Assembly: GCA_964035575.1 (NCBI GenBank)
Contig: OZ037843.1
Location: 1,550,001-1,614,000 of the forward strand
Length of the DNA stretch: 64,000 bases
Origin: Rhynchopus sp. YZ270_cl-10
Lineage: Eukaryota; Euglenozoa; Diplonemea; Diplonemida; Diplonemidae
Direction of reading: 5' to 3'
Part shown: one piece after another, positions 37,387-47,014 of the stretch
Layout: the number at the start of each line of letters is the position of its first letter
Position numbering within the stretch: position 1 is the stretch's first letter
Program-made: the position numbers and the translations under genes
Notes under the pieces: generated by a model
The model's database searches: none
What the model saw: the letters and a program-made list of their open reading frames with translations, nothing else
Told to the model about the DNA's origin: nothing

Positions 37387-40300
37387 ATGGGATCCGGAGC
37401 GTCGAAGTCTGAAAAGGACAAGATTGCAAAGGGAATTACGGGGAAGGAGAGGCCCGTGGACGCAGTGGACAGCGTGGACGGGAGGACAATGCTGCACAGT
37501 GCCGTGCTTGCAGGGGACGTGGGGGCAGTGCGGTTTCTTGTGGTGAACGGGGCAGGGAACGTGCGTGACAAGGTCGGGAAGGTGCCGCTGTGGTACGCAC
37601 TGCAGCACAGGGACGCGGGTGTGCGGGGGCGACTTGAGGCGGAGCTGGGGGCGCATGCAGCAGAGGTCCTTGTGGAGGTGGAGGATGCTGTGCAGGTGTA
37701 CCTCACTGACGGTGTCGGGACAACAACAGCAACAGGTGGTGTGTCGGTGGAACGGAGCAGTGGAGATACAACGACAACACCCCTTACCGACCCTCGCGTA
37801 GGCATGGCGAAAGACACGACCACGACTGGAGACAGACGCCTAGGAGTGGACGATCTTGACGGGGACACGGGTGCACTGCGGCGCACAGACGGACGGAAGG
37901 TGGGGTGGCTGAGCAAAAAGGAGGACAACAACAACAATGGAGGGGCAGACCTGCTGTGCTGGCTGCGTGGTCTGCCAAAGGTGGATCCGCCGTTGGGCTA
38001 CACAGACGAACACGTGCGGCACATAGAGGCGGGGTTCCGTGTGGTGTGCAAGCGTCTGCTGGAGGACATCAGAGGACGGAGGGAGGCTGCGGGGACACGT
38101 GGTGGGCACGTGGAGGTGGAGGACTGGATGGCGGCACGCGACCCGTTTGAGCTGCTGCTGTCGGGGTTCCTGTTCACGTCTGACTGCGTGGAGTATGTGC
38201 TGGACAGCGGCGGGGATGCTGTGTGTGACGAGCACGGGACACCGCAGATTGCGAAAGGGCCTGACGGGAAGCTGCGGTACATCCGTCTGGCGGAGCGGGC
38301 TGTGCTGGACAACCACGGGAGTGCTGCTGATTCACAGTCGCTTGCGCTGTACATGACGATGAACACTGCGATGCGTGCTGTGGGGCAGCTGCCTGCGGTG
38401 AAGGAGTGGAAGGGGACACCTGGGAAGACAGCACCGAACGTGTTTGAGCTGTCGCCCGCACCCTCGCAGCTTCACGTGATTGCTACCTTTGCGCCGCTGA
38501 TCCGTGGTCTGGACCGGCTGATTGGGAGCCGGCGGAAGCAGCTGCGGACTGTGTTCCGCGGGATCAATGTGAACGTGTCTGCGAAGTACGCGCTGGGGAC
38601 GCACGTTGTGTGGAACTGCTTCACGTCGACAACACTGAAGCGGGATGTGGCTCGGAGCTTCATGTACGGGAAGGGGGGCACGTTCTTTGTGGTGGTGGCG
38701 AAGGAGGGTGCTGCTGACGTGAAGTTCTCGTCTGTGTATGCTTCGGAGGACGAGCTGCTGTACACAGCGAACATCGAGTACCGGGTGCAGTGGAAGCTCT
38801 CGCCGACGCTGCTGCGGATGATGGGGCTGCGCTTTGACGTGATTGTGATGCAGGAGGTGTGCACGGGTGTGGGGGAGACGAGTGCGGCTGAGCAGGTGGG
38901 TGCGCTGCAGGAGGTGATGGGGCACACAGTGGCGTTCTTCAAAGACTACCTTGCGCAGTACGTGGAGGGGCGTGTGGGGGACGACACACGTGTGGATGAG
39001 TCGGAGACACGTCCGCTGATGGAGGAGGTGCGGAGGTGGCTTTGTGCACGTGCACGCAGGAGGCCTACGTCTGCAGTATGCACACAGGCAGCAGCAGGCA
39101 CAGAGACGGACACGAAGACGAAGACGACGAAGGTGGGCAAGGTAAGTCTTCAAAAGAAGAAGAACAAGAAAACGAAATCTGCTGACATCGCCAGAGATAG
39201 TGGAAGAGGAAAGAACGTGCTTCAAAGGAAAAAGAAGTCTACGTGTGACGTGTTGTGTGTGATCGGAGAAGGAGGGAGCGGGAAGACGTCTGCTTCGATT
39301 GCAATTCTGAGCGACCTTGCAACGTCTGCGAGGAAGAGCGAAAGCACCAACAGCGAAGACACAAACAGGAACAGAAACAGCGTGGTGAGTGATGTGGCTG
39401 CGGCTGCGAAGCCGTACTTCCCTGTGTTTGTGGCGCTGCCGACTGTGAAGCAGCACCTGCTTGAGAAGGGAGGGCTGGACAGGTTTGTGTTGGAGTCGTT
39501 TGCGCTGCGGGAGGCGGACCGTGCGTTCCTTGCGGAGACGTACGAGGTGGTGCTGGTGCTGGACTCGCTGGACGAGGTGGGGCTGACGCAGGAGGATGTG
39601 GGTGCTGTGGTGGCTGAGGGTGGTCTTATGCGCCGGCATCCGTGGGTGGAGGCACACTGCAGCGTTGTCGTGACTGTGCGTGGGGAGTACCTGAAGGGCG
39701 TGGACACGTCTCCGTCTGGTGTGTGTGGCGCTGGTGTGCATGCTCTGTACATGCAGCCGTTTACAGAGGTGGATGCGAGAACGTACATCGAGCGTGCAAA
39801 CACAGCCTGGGAGAAGGAACACAAAGAGGAGAAGAAGAAGGGAGAGCGTACAGTCTTCGTGTGTGAGGAGGACGTTGAGGGACTTGTGATGCTGCGGAAC
39901 CCGTTTGTGTTGCACATGGCGTGCCACGCGCAGTGCAGCGGGAAGGCTTCTGAGGAGGTGATCTACGAGACCTACCTGGAGACGTGGACGAAGAAGGAGA
40001 TGGCGTCTGGTGGAGTTGCTGGTGCAGATGTGTCTTTTGAGGAAGTGGTGCGTGCAGGGGAGCTTGTTGCATGCAGGATGCTGGAGACAAACGAGTGGCA
40101 GGGGACTGTGGGTGTGGCGTCGCAGATTCTTGATTCGCAGCACGATGTGTGTGAGGCTGTGCGGGATGCGTGCTTCCGCTGCCTGCCCTTCCGTATTGAG
40201 GACTTTGGGGAAGAGCGGAGTGCGTTCACGTTCCGGCACAAGTCGCTTGGGGAGCACCTTGCAGCACGGCGGCTGGCACGTGATCCAGCAGGGACGCTGG

Positions 40301-42630
40301 GGACGCTGGTGCAGCGGAGCTTCAGCAAGGACTCGCAGCGTGTGCTTGGGTTCTTTGCGGCGCTAGTGTGTGCAGACAGTGAGCTGTACAAACGTGCTTG
40401 CGCAGAGCTGCTTGCGGCTGTGAAGGCGACACGCGCAGGTGCAGGTGCAGGTGGAGATGCAGGTGTTAGTGGGGAGGGTGCTGTGACAGCAGGGTCGAAT
40501 GCAGCAGCACTGCTGGCACGTGCACGCATCCCTGTGAGTGGGGAGGACCTGAGCGGGATCCGTGTGTCGAACTGCGACCTGCGCGGGTCTCTGTTTGTGG
40601 AGACGGCGCTGACGGGCGCTTCCTTCTCGAACTGCTGGCTGGAGCACACTGAGTTCAACACCTGTGACATGGGTGGCACGATGCTGCCTGACTGCTCCCT
40701 TGGCACACCACTTCCTGTACTGAAGCAATATGTCGGTGATGTGGCGATGACGCCTGATGGCACTCAAATGCTAACAACTGGTCTCGACACAGTACGCGTG
40801 TGGAGCATGTCTTCTGGGGAAGAAGTGATGGTCTTGGATGTACGCTCGCGAGGTTTTTCAGTAATGGGGCAGCAGGCTGGACCAGTAGCAGTTACACCTG
40901 ACGGAACCCGCGTAGTTTTTGCGTGCTCCATGGACAACACTGTGCGTGTGTGGGATATGCACACTGGGGAGGCAGTGTTCGTCTTGGAAGGCCACGAAGC
41001 TGAGGTGGACGCATTGGCAGTCACTCCCGACAGTTCTAAAGTTGCTTCATGTTCTTCTTGCGCCCTCCTTGTGTGGGATCTCTCGACGGGGAAAAAAACG
41101 TTGGCAATAAATTCGGAGCTTGGTATTCGCAGCATGGTTATCGCTCAGGATGGAAGTAAAATAGTGACTTGCTTTGAGGAGGTGATGTGCGTACGGGATC
41201 TGGTCACGGGGAAGACGGAGATGGAATGGCCTTGTCGTGTGGAGTCTTCGCATGCACTGGCAGTCACTCCCGATGGATGCCATGTTGTTTCGTGCTATAA
41301 TGACGCACACCTTTGGAACCTCTCCACTGGGGCAGAGGTGATGGTGTTCCGTGCCGACGCTATGCTGAGTGCTGTGGCAGTCACTCCTGATGGATGTCAC
41401 GTGGTTGCTGGATCCTTGAGTGCCACTGTGCACGTTTGGAGCATTTCCACTGGGAAGGAGGTGACGGTGTTGCGAGGGCATACTGCTTCGGTGACGGCAG
41501 TGGCAGTGGCACCAGATGGCTACGTGGTTTCATGCGCCCGAGACGCCAGAGTTCGAGTGTGGAACATCACGACCGGGAAGGAGGCGTCGGGTTTCGAAGG
41601 ACTCGCGGGTGGGTCTGTGGCAGTGGCCCCTGACGGATCTATCATTTCGTACAGAGGGAAGAGGAACTCCATCTGGAACGCATCCACCGGCAGGCAGACA
41701 CAGGTAGTTGAAGCAGGAACAAACAAACATGAAAGCACTGCTGCGACCGTGTACCCAGATGGATCTCATGTAGTTTATTGCTCTTGCAACGACGCTGGCG
41801 AAAGGAGCACGTGTGTGTGGGACGTTGCGACGGGAAAAGTGCGGCCTTTGTGCACGGATTCCAGTGAGTTCGCGGTGTTCTTGAAAGAGTCTGCGGGACT
41901 TGGGTTCTTGGCAGTGTCTCCCGATGCATCTCACGTGGTGACCTGTTCAGAGCGGGGCCAAGGCTTTCGGTCGGATGTGTGGAGCATGACGACTGGGAAG
42001 AAGGTGGCAGAATGTGCAGCAAATTACGTACCCTTAGCAGCGGTAGTGACGTCTGATGGAGTGCATGTGGTTTCGCGCCATTCTGACAGCACCGTACGCA
42101 TGTGGAAACTTCGCACTGGAGAAGAGACCATGGTGTTCATAGGAAATAACGATGCCTCCGACGTGGCCGTGACTCGCGACGGGTCTCGTGTTGTTGTTGC
42201 ATGCTCTTCCAATATTGTGCGTGTGTGGGATGTTGCCACCGGGAAGGAGGTCTTCACCTTGGAACAGCCAGGCAAGAATGGTAGTCGCGTATTGGCACTG
42301 ACACCTGATGGAACTCACTTGGTGTCGTCTGGACGCGATTCTGTGACCGTGTGGAGCATGACCACTGGCGAGGTGGTGGCAGCGATCAGGGGACATTATG
42401 CTTTGTACAGCGTTGCTGTGAGCCCCGATGGGCATGAAGTGATCTGTGGTTGTGAGGATAACACTGTGCGTGTATGGACCATCTGCACTGGAGAAGATGG
42501 CACTATTGTTGGGTTGCGGCTGAAGAGAGTCATTGGCATCCCTCAAACAGTCCCTTGTGCATTGGGCTGTCGCAATGCTGATACTGTGGAGCCTGCGCTT
42601 GCGAGACGCATTCTTTGTGCTGGGGTGTGA
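37387..42630 (+). CDS. NLR-like STAND protein: ankyrin, ADP-ribosyltransferase, NACHT, pentapeptide, 14 WD40 repeats
   Basis: The predicted protein has 1747 residues and no intron is needed. MGSGASKSEK fits an N-myristoylation signal (Gly2, Ser6, Lys7), so membrane attachment is likely. Residues about 25-90 contain one to two ankyrin repeats. An arginine-type mono-ADP-ribosyltransferase follows, with the R-S-ExE triad visible as TVFRGIN (Arg391), FTSTT (Ser414) and SEDELL (Glu454, Glu456). After a Lys-rich linker comes a NACHT-type NTPase: Walker A GEGGSGKT at 627-634, Walker B VLVLDSLDE with Asp726, a VTVRGEYL sensor-like segment and FRHKSLGEHLAARRLA near 950. Residues about 1050-1100 are pentapeptide-like. 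Fourteen WD-type repeats (1110-1705), enough for two seven-blade propellers, end the protein. By analogy with STAND proteins, the WD40 part would sense a ligand, NACHT would oligomerise, and the transferase would be the effector. A GTAAGT at 39142 lies in the linker, but the frame stays open. Confidence 0.9.
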   Translation: MGSGASKSEKDKIAKGITGKERPVDAVDSVDGRTMLHSAVLAGDVGAVRFLVVNGAGNVRDKVGKVPLWYALQHRDAGVRGRLEAELGAHAAEVLVEVEDAVQVYLTDGVGTTTATGGVSVERSSGDTTTTPLTDPRVGMAKDTTTTGDRRLGVDDLDGDTGALRRTDGRKVGWLSKKEDNNNNGGADLLCWLRGLPKVDPPLGYTDEHVRHIEAGFRVVCKRLLEDIRGRREAAGTRGGHVEVEDWMAARDPFELLLSGFLFTSDCVEYVLDSGGDAVCDEHGTPQIAKGPDGKLRYIRLAERAVLDNHGSAADSQSLALYMTMNTAMRAVGQLPAVKEWKGTPGKTAPNVFELSPAPSQLHVIATFAPLIRGLDRLIGSRRKQLRTVFRGINVNVSAKYALGTHVVWNCFTSTTLKRDVARSFMYGKGGTFFVVVAKEGAADVKFSSVYASEDELLYTANIEYRVQWKLSPTLLRMMGLRFDVIVMQEVCTGVGETSAAEQVGALQEVMGHTVAFFKDYLAQYVEGRVGDDTRVDESETRPLMEEVRRWLCARARRRPTSAVCTQAAAGTETDTKTKTTKVGKVSLQKKKNKKTKSADIARDSGRGKNVLQRKKKSTCDVLCVIGEGGSGKTSASIAILSDLATSARKSESTNSEDTNRNRNSVVSDVAAAAKPYFPVFVALPTVKQHLLEKGGLDRFVLESFALREADRAFLAETYEVVLVLDSLDEVGLTQEDVGAVVAEGGLMRRHPWVEAHCSVVVTVRGEYLKGVDTSPSGVCGAGVHALYMQPFTEVDARTYIERANTAWEKEHKEEKKKGERTVFVCEEDVEGLVMLRNPFVLHMACHAQCSGKASEEVIYETYLETWTKKEMASGGVAGADVSFEEVVRAGELVACRMLETNEWQGTVGVASQILDSQHDVCEAVRDACFRCLPFRIEDFGEERSAFTFRHKSLGEHLAARRLARDPAGTLGTLVQRSFSKDSQRVLGFFAALVCADSELYKRACAELLAAVKATRAGAGAGGDAGVSGEGAVTAGSNAAALLARARIPVSGEDLSGIRVSNCDLRGSLFVETALTGASFSNCWLEHTEFNTCDMGGTMLPDCSLGTPLPVLKQYVGDVAMTPDGTQMLTTGLDTVRVWSMSSGEEVMVLDVRSRGFSVMGQQAGPVAVTPDGTRVVFACSMDNTVRVWDMHTGEAVFVLEGHEAEVDALAVTPDSSKVASCSSCALLVWDLSTGKKTLAINSELGIRSMVIAQDGSKIVTCFEEVMCVRDLVTGKTEMEWPCRVESSHALAVTPDGCHVVSCYNDAHLWNLSTGAEVMVFRADAMLSAVAVTPDGCHVVAGSLSATVHVWSISTGKEVTVLRGHTASVTAVAVAPDGYVVSCARDARVRVWNITTGKEASGFEGLAGGSVAVAPDGSIISYRGKRNSIWNASTGRQTQVVEAGTNKHESTAATVYPDGSHVVYCSCNDAGERSTCVWDVATGKVRPLCTDSSEFAVFLKESAGLGFLAVSPDASHVVTCSERGQGFRSDVWSMTTGKKVAECAANYVPLAAVVTSDGVHVVSRHSDSTVRMWKLRTGEETMVFIGNNDASDVAVTRDGSRVVVACSSNIVRVWDVATGKEVFTLEQPGKNGSRVLALTPDGTHLVSSGRDSVTVWSMTTGEVVAAIRGHYALYSVAVSPDGHEVICGCEDNTVRVWTICTGEDGTIVGLRLKRVIGIPQTVPCALGCRNADTVEPALARRILCAGV

Positions 42631-43275
42631 GCGCACTGTTCGTACTTGCTCTTTGTGTTTGCCTCTTTTCCAAGATGAATGCAGTCTGACGAGCACGAAT
42701 GGTGTTGACACTGCCTCGTGCGGTGGTACCCTCATGCCACTGCGGGTGCGTTGTGCGAGGACAGAAGAGCGGCTGTCGAGGTCAGTACACTACGTGTGCT
42801 TTCTGTTCATATTCACACGTCTTTTCCAAGATGTGTTGCGATTACATGTGTTATGTTCGTTTTGTGGATGTTTAAGTTATATTTGGAGTGAATATCACAC
42901 ACGCATACTTGCTTGTTGCTGTTTTTTTACCACCATGCATGCTTTGTGCTTTGACCACTTGGTTTTTGGAGTGTCCGACTGCCACTTCCACATCTGTACA
43001 CTATTCATTTCAGCTTTTCCCCGCAGTTTGGAGCTCAGGTGGAGAGTTGAGGAATACCACAAACCTTTCCCCCCATGGAAAAAAACCCTGCTCTTTTTAA
43101 AACGGGTGCTTTGTTTTCCTGTATTGTTGTTCTCGTTGCTCGGTTGCCAAAACGCCATCAGAAAGTAATGCACGCAGCAGCAAGCTCCTCTGTCGTCCAA
43201 CCCTTTTCTTCATGTAGTGATCTAGCCTCCGCACCCCACCCTCTCCAACCCACCACATCACACCACACTACAGAA
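42631..43275. other. Spacer and leader of LamG copy B
   Basis: No further gene. The last 26 bases, together with the first 54 coding bases, are identical to the leader and start of copy A; the polypyrimidine part before that is similar, not identical (ACCCCACCCTCTCCAACC). Confidence 0.6.
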
Positions 43276-46200
43276 ATGCGGTTTGCAGTCTTGTCTGCTT
43301 TGATATGCAGTGCTGCAGCTGTGCCACCAGACCCGTGTGCTGGTCCCATCCTGCTCACGTCGTTCACAGACATCAGTGAACATGACTCGACCCGAACTCT
43401 GACGTTTGGGGGTGGGTTCCGGATGGAGGCGGATGTGACCGTGAACTCAGCTACGCATTGGGCACGTGTGTTTGACTTTTCGAACGGGCCGACTGCGGAC
43501 AACGTGCTGCTTGGGTTGAACGGGGGAAAGTGGAGCTACCAAACGTATCTCGGCTCCAGCGGGCAGACCATCGTTGCGGACCCGGTAGACACGCCGTACG
43601 GTACAGAGATGCACATGGTGCTGGTGGGAATAGATAGCGGCCACCCCACGGACGGGGAGGTTGTGCTGTACATCGACGGCGCAGAACGCATGCGGCAGAC
43701 AGTCCCGCTCCCCGCCATGCTCACACGCAACACGAACCTCATCCTGCGCAGCCCGTGGGCCTCAGATGACCCCCTCGACGGCACCGTCAAGAACTTCAAG
43801 TTCTATGCGTGCGATGCGACAAATGCTCCGGACACAGACGCACCACCAACTGACGCTCCAGCTACAGACGCACCAGCGACAGATGCACCTGCAACTGACG
43901 CACCAGCTACAGATGCACCTGCAACAGATGCACCTGACACAGATGCACCACCAACTGACGCACCAGCTACAGATGCTCCAGCGACTGACGCACCAGCAAC
44001 AGATGCACCTGACACAGATGCACCACCAACTGACGCTCCAGCTACAGACGCACCAGCGACAGATGCACCTGCAACTGACGCACCAGCTACAGATGCACCA
44101 CCAACTGACGCACCTGGCACAGATGCTCCAGCAACAGATGCTCCAGCGACTGACGCACCAGCTACAGATGCACCTGACACAGACGCACCTGCAACTGATG
44201 CACCAGCTACAGATGCACCAGCAACTGACGCACCAGCGACTGACGCACCTGACACAGACGCACCAGCTACAGACGCACCTGCAACAGATGCTCCAGCAAC
44301 TGATGCACCAGCGACTGACGCACCGGCAACTGACGCACCTGACACAGATGCTCCAGCAACAGATGCTCCAGCGACTGACGCACCAGCTACAGATGCACCT
44401 GACACAGACGCACCCGCAACAGATGCTCCAGCAACTGATGCACCAGCAACTGACGCACCTGACACAGACGCACCAGCTACAGACGCACCCGCAACAGATG
44501 CTCCAGCAACTGATGCACCAGCGACAGATCCACCAGCGACAGACGCACCTGCGACAGACGCACCTGCGACTGACGCACCTGACACAGATGCTCCGTACAC
44601 AAATGCACCACCAACTGATGCTCCAGCAACTAATTCACCTACAACTGACGCACCAGCAACAACTGCACCCGACACAGACGCCCCTGATACAGTTGCCCCA
44701 CCAACAAATGCTCCTGACGCGCCTGACACAATTGCACCTGACACAGTTTCTCCCGATACAGTTGCTCCTGATACAGATGGGCCAGCGACCCCTGCCACCG
44801 ACGCACCTGCCACTTTGACCACTGCACCACATACAACAGCGCCTCTCACAGTGAAGCCTGCTTCACGTACTATGGCACCCACTCCCACCATGGCACCGGT
44901 CGTATCTCCTGTCACAGGCACACCAGCTGTTCCAGGTACAGGGACGCCAGCACCATCCACACCTGTGCCAACACCTGCGCCCACCCCTGCACCGTTGGAG
45001 ACGTCCGACGTGGAGACACCTGCACGCTTCCGCGATACACCCACAAGTGGGCTCAAGGCCGAGTCGAAGGAGACGCTCCATGTGTCCTCCACAGTCGCTA
45101 GTACCACAGCTGTCCTCGGTGGTGCAGCAGGCAACGCAGGCAAGCTCGCAGTGCTGAACAGCTTTGGGTGTGAGATGGACGACGTGGACCTTGGTGACGA
45201 GACACTTGACTGGGAGTTCCACCCGCTCATGTTTGCGATGGGCTCTGCGCACGGGAAGTACAAGGTGGCTGCGATGGTGATGAACCCTCTGCTCATCATG
45301 GTTGTGGGGATGATTGCGGTTGGCGTCTCGCTTGCGACGCAGCACACCTTGCATTACGCGAAGGAACGTGCGCTTGGGCTTGCACGCTTCCCGGGTGTGC
45401 TGTACGTGCCGTACCTGTTCCTGCTGCAGGGGACAAGCCTTGTGTCGACACAGGTTGTGTTCGACGCGTCGCGGTACTCGGCAGGTGTGGTGGTGATGGC
45501 GGCTGCAGTGCTGGGTGTGTGCCTCGTGTCGCCCGCACTTCTGTACTTCACTGTCCTGCGCCATGTGGAGCGCAACGCGGAGCTCTTCCCAGACCCTGCC
45601 ATCACCGGGAACCCGATGACGGGCGAGCAGGGAGCACGTGCACACAGCAAGCTCTACAAGTTTGCCTTTGGGCTCGACATTTGGGTGTCACGTGAGTCGG
45701 GCCACTTCGCCGAACGCTACGGGATCTGCTTTGAGAACCTGCGCCCCGGATGTCTGTGGTACATTGTGTCTGAGCTGCTGTGCATTCTGTGCCTCTCACT
45801 GCTCTCTGGCTGGAAGCCGACCACCAAGACTGCATGCGACACACGCAACTTCTCCATTGCAGTCATGCTCACCGCCTTCTTCCTTGCAGCCGCCATCAAA
45901 CGCCCTTTCATCGCACCCATGGACAACATGATCGCAATCGCAATGGCCTTTTCGATGGCAGCTGCCGTCATCCTTATGTCCATTGCCATCACGACCGAGA
46001 CACAGAAGGACGCTGCCATCTACACTATCAGCATGTGTCTGCTGCTTACGGCTGCGGTTTTGATTATGGCAAAGTGTCTTTGGGACTTTGTCATTTACGC
46101 GATGGACGTTTGCATGATACGGAGGGTTGGTGCACGCGAGCTGGCACGCGACATGCGTGAGAGGAAGGTGGACGTGGATGAGCTTGAGCTTATGGGTGCG

Positions 46201-46542
46201 ACAGAAACACTTGCAAAAGACGAGGACGCGCACACCACCTCCTACAGACTGTCGCCACTGTCCCCTGAGGGCAGCTTCCTCGGCACGACAAAGAGACGTG
46301 GCACGTCAGGCTCGCTCCTCGCCAGCAGCGACCTCGACAGCAGCAAGATCATGCACAGCCCCATCAGCTCGAAGCGCCGCCGTGGCACCAACACCGACCT
46401 CACAGACCCCCTCTTCGGCACCTCCACCAGCGACCACAGCGACTCAGCACTCCCCACGCCAGGGGAAATATGCCTCCCAGCCACCTCCATGTCAATGGGA
46501 CGTACACGGGGGAAGTCGGCAGCACGCCTGCTGTATGTCTAA
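43276..46542 (+). CDS. LamG-like / TDAP stalk / seven-span membrane protein, copy B
   Basis: The predicted protein has 1088 residues and begins MRFAVLSALICSAAAVPPDP, the same signal peptide as copy A. The lectin-like domain (about 38-180) is clearly diverged in its middle (ADNVLLGLNGGKWSYQTYLG, DSGHPTDGEVVLYIDGAERM), which is what different ligand specificity would look like. The stalk is longer (about 184-508) and passes into a Pro/Thr/Val region. Seven hydrophobic segments (about 662-943) include a tract nucleotide-identical to copy A (45118-45918). The last two spans differ modestly, and the tail (RKVDVDELELMGATETLAKD and a Ser-rich end) is unrelated to that of copy A, suggesting different cytoplasmic partners. 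Channel versus receptor function cannot be decided from sequence alone. Confidence 0.85.
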   Translation: MRFAVLSALICSAAAVPPDPCAGPILLTSFTDISEHDSTRTLTFGGGFRMEADVTVNSATHWARVFDFSNGPTADNVLLGLNGGKWSYQTYLGSSGQTIVADPVDTPYGTEMHMVLVGIDSGHPTDGEVVLYIDGAERMRQTVPLPAMLTRNTNLILRSPWASDDPLDGTVKNFKFYACDATNAPDTDAPPTDAPATDAPATDAPATDAPATDAPATDAPDTDAPPTDAPATDAPATDAPATDAPDTDAPPTDAPATDAPATDAPATDAPATDAPPTDAPGTDAPATDAPATDAPATDAPDTDAPATDAPATDAPATDAPATDAPDTDAPATDAPATDAPATDAPATDAPATDAPDTDAPATDAPATDAPATDAPDTDAPATDAPATDAPATDAPDTDAPATDAPATDAPATDAPATDPPATDAPATDAPATDAPDTDAPYTNAPPTDAPATNSPTTDAPATTAPDTDAPDTVAPPTNAPDAPDTIAPDTVSPDTVAPDTDGPATPATDAPATLTTAPHTTAPLTVKPASRTMAPTPTMAPVVSPVTGTPAVPGTGTPAPSTPVPTPAPTPAPLETSDVETPARFRDTPTSGLKAESKETLHVSSTVASTTAVLGGAAGNAGKLAVLNSFGCEMDDVDLGDETLDWEFHPLMFAMGSAHGKYKVAAMVMNPLLIMVVGMIAVGVSLATQHTLHYAKERALGLARFPGVLYVPYLFLLQGTSLVSTQVVFDASRYSAGVVVMAAAVLGVCLVSPALLYFTVLRHVERNAELFPDPAITGNPMTGEQGARAHSKLYKFAFGLDIWVSRESGHFAERYGICFENLRPGCLWYIVSELLCILCLSLLSGWKPTTKTACDTRNFSIAVMLTAFFLAAAIKRPFIAPMDNMIAIAMAFSMAAAVILMSIAITTETQKDAAIYTISMCLLLTAAVLIMAKCLWDFVIYAMDVCMIRRVGARELARDMRERKVDVDELELMGATETLAKDEDAHTTSYRLSPLSPEGSFLGTTKRRGTSGSLLASSDLDSSKIMHSPISSKRRRGTNTDLTDPLFGTSTSDHSDSALPTPGEICLPATSMSMGRTRGKSAARLLYV
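43825..44800 (+). repeat. 15-base coding minisatellite (xTDAP) in copy B
   Basis: Ala-initial units predominate here, with Asp-initial ones spaced at intervals, giving higher-order blocks of several units (for example DTDAP followed by three or four ATDAP). That periodicity suggests block duplications larger than one unit. Confidence 0.9.
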
Positions 46543-46672
46543 GGGGATGGGGCTGGTCTCGGAAGGGTGTCGGAGGGGGTGTTTGTGTCTTGCTCAGCAA
46601 CAAAAGAGAAAAAAATAATACAACAGGAATTATGAGAGAGTAGACAGGGTGGTGAAGTACTCAATTTTTGAC

Positions 46673-46707
<35 letters not shown>

Positions 46708-47012
46708 AGACAACAACGCAGTGTAACGCAGCGTAACGCAGTGCAACGGAGTGGTTGTTAGGAAATAATACAAACCGTAAGGATCGGTCCTTTTTGGAAT
46801 CGAAGGATGAAAATTGTGTGTATTAATTCGATATTCCTGTATTTGTCTCTCTCTCCCTTTCTCCCCAACCTCTGCTCCCCGACTCCAATTCAACCAACAA
46901 TCACAGACGGGGCCAAAACGAACTCTGCGTTCAGTAAATATTTTTAGAAAAAAAAGGGGATGCGTTCAATGAAATCATTTGTGTAGAAAAGTATCGAGGA
47001 TGTAGGTTTTAT
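46543..47012. other. 3' flank with a long T run
   Basis: A run of about 30 T at 46674-46705 is followed by short CGCAGTGTAA-type repeats. No gene is seen. Confidence 0.5.
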
Positions 47013-47014
47013 TA

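Noticed and set aside
39142-39200. Possible intron in the NLR-like gene (GTAAGT then CCAGAG or ATAG)
   Set aside because: Removal would break the frame for the nearest acceptors, and the unspliced frame is open through the Lys-rich linker.
38332-40257. 641-codon minus-strand frame opposite the NLR-like gene
   Set aside because: Residue composition is extremely His/Arg/Leu-rich with no domains; the plus strand has clear ART and NACHT motifs.
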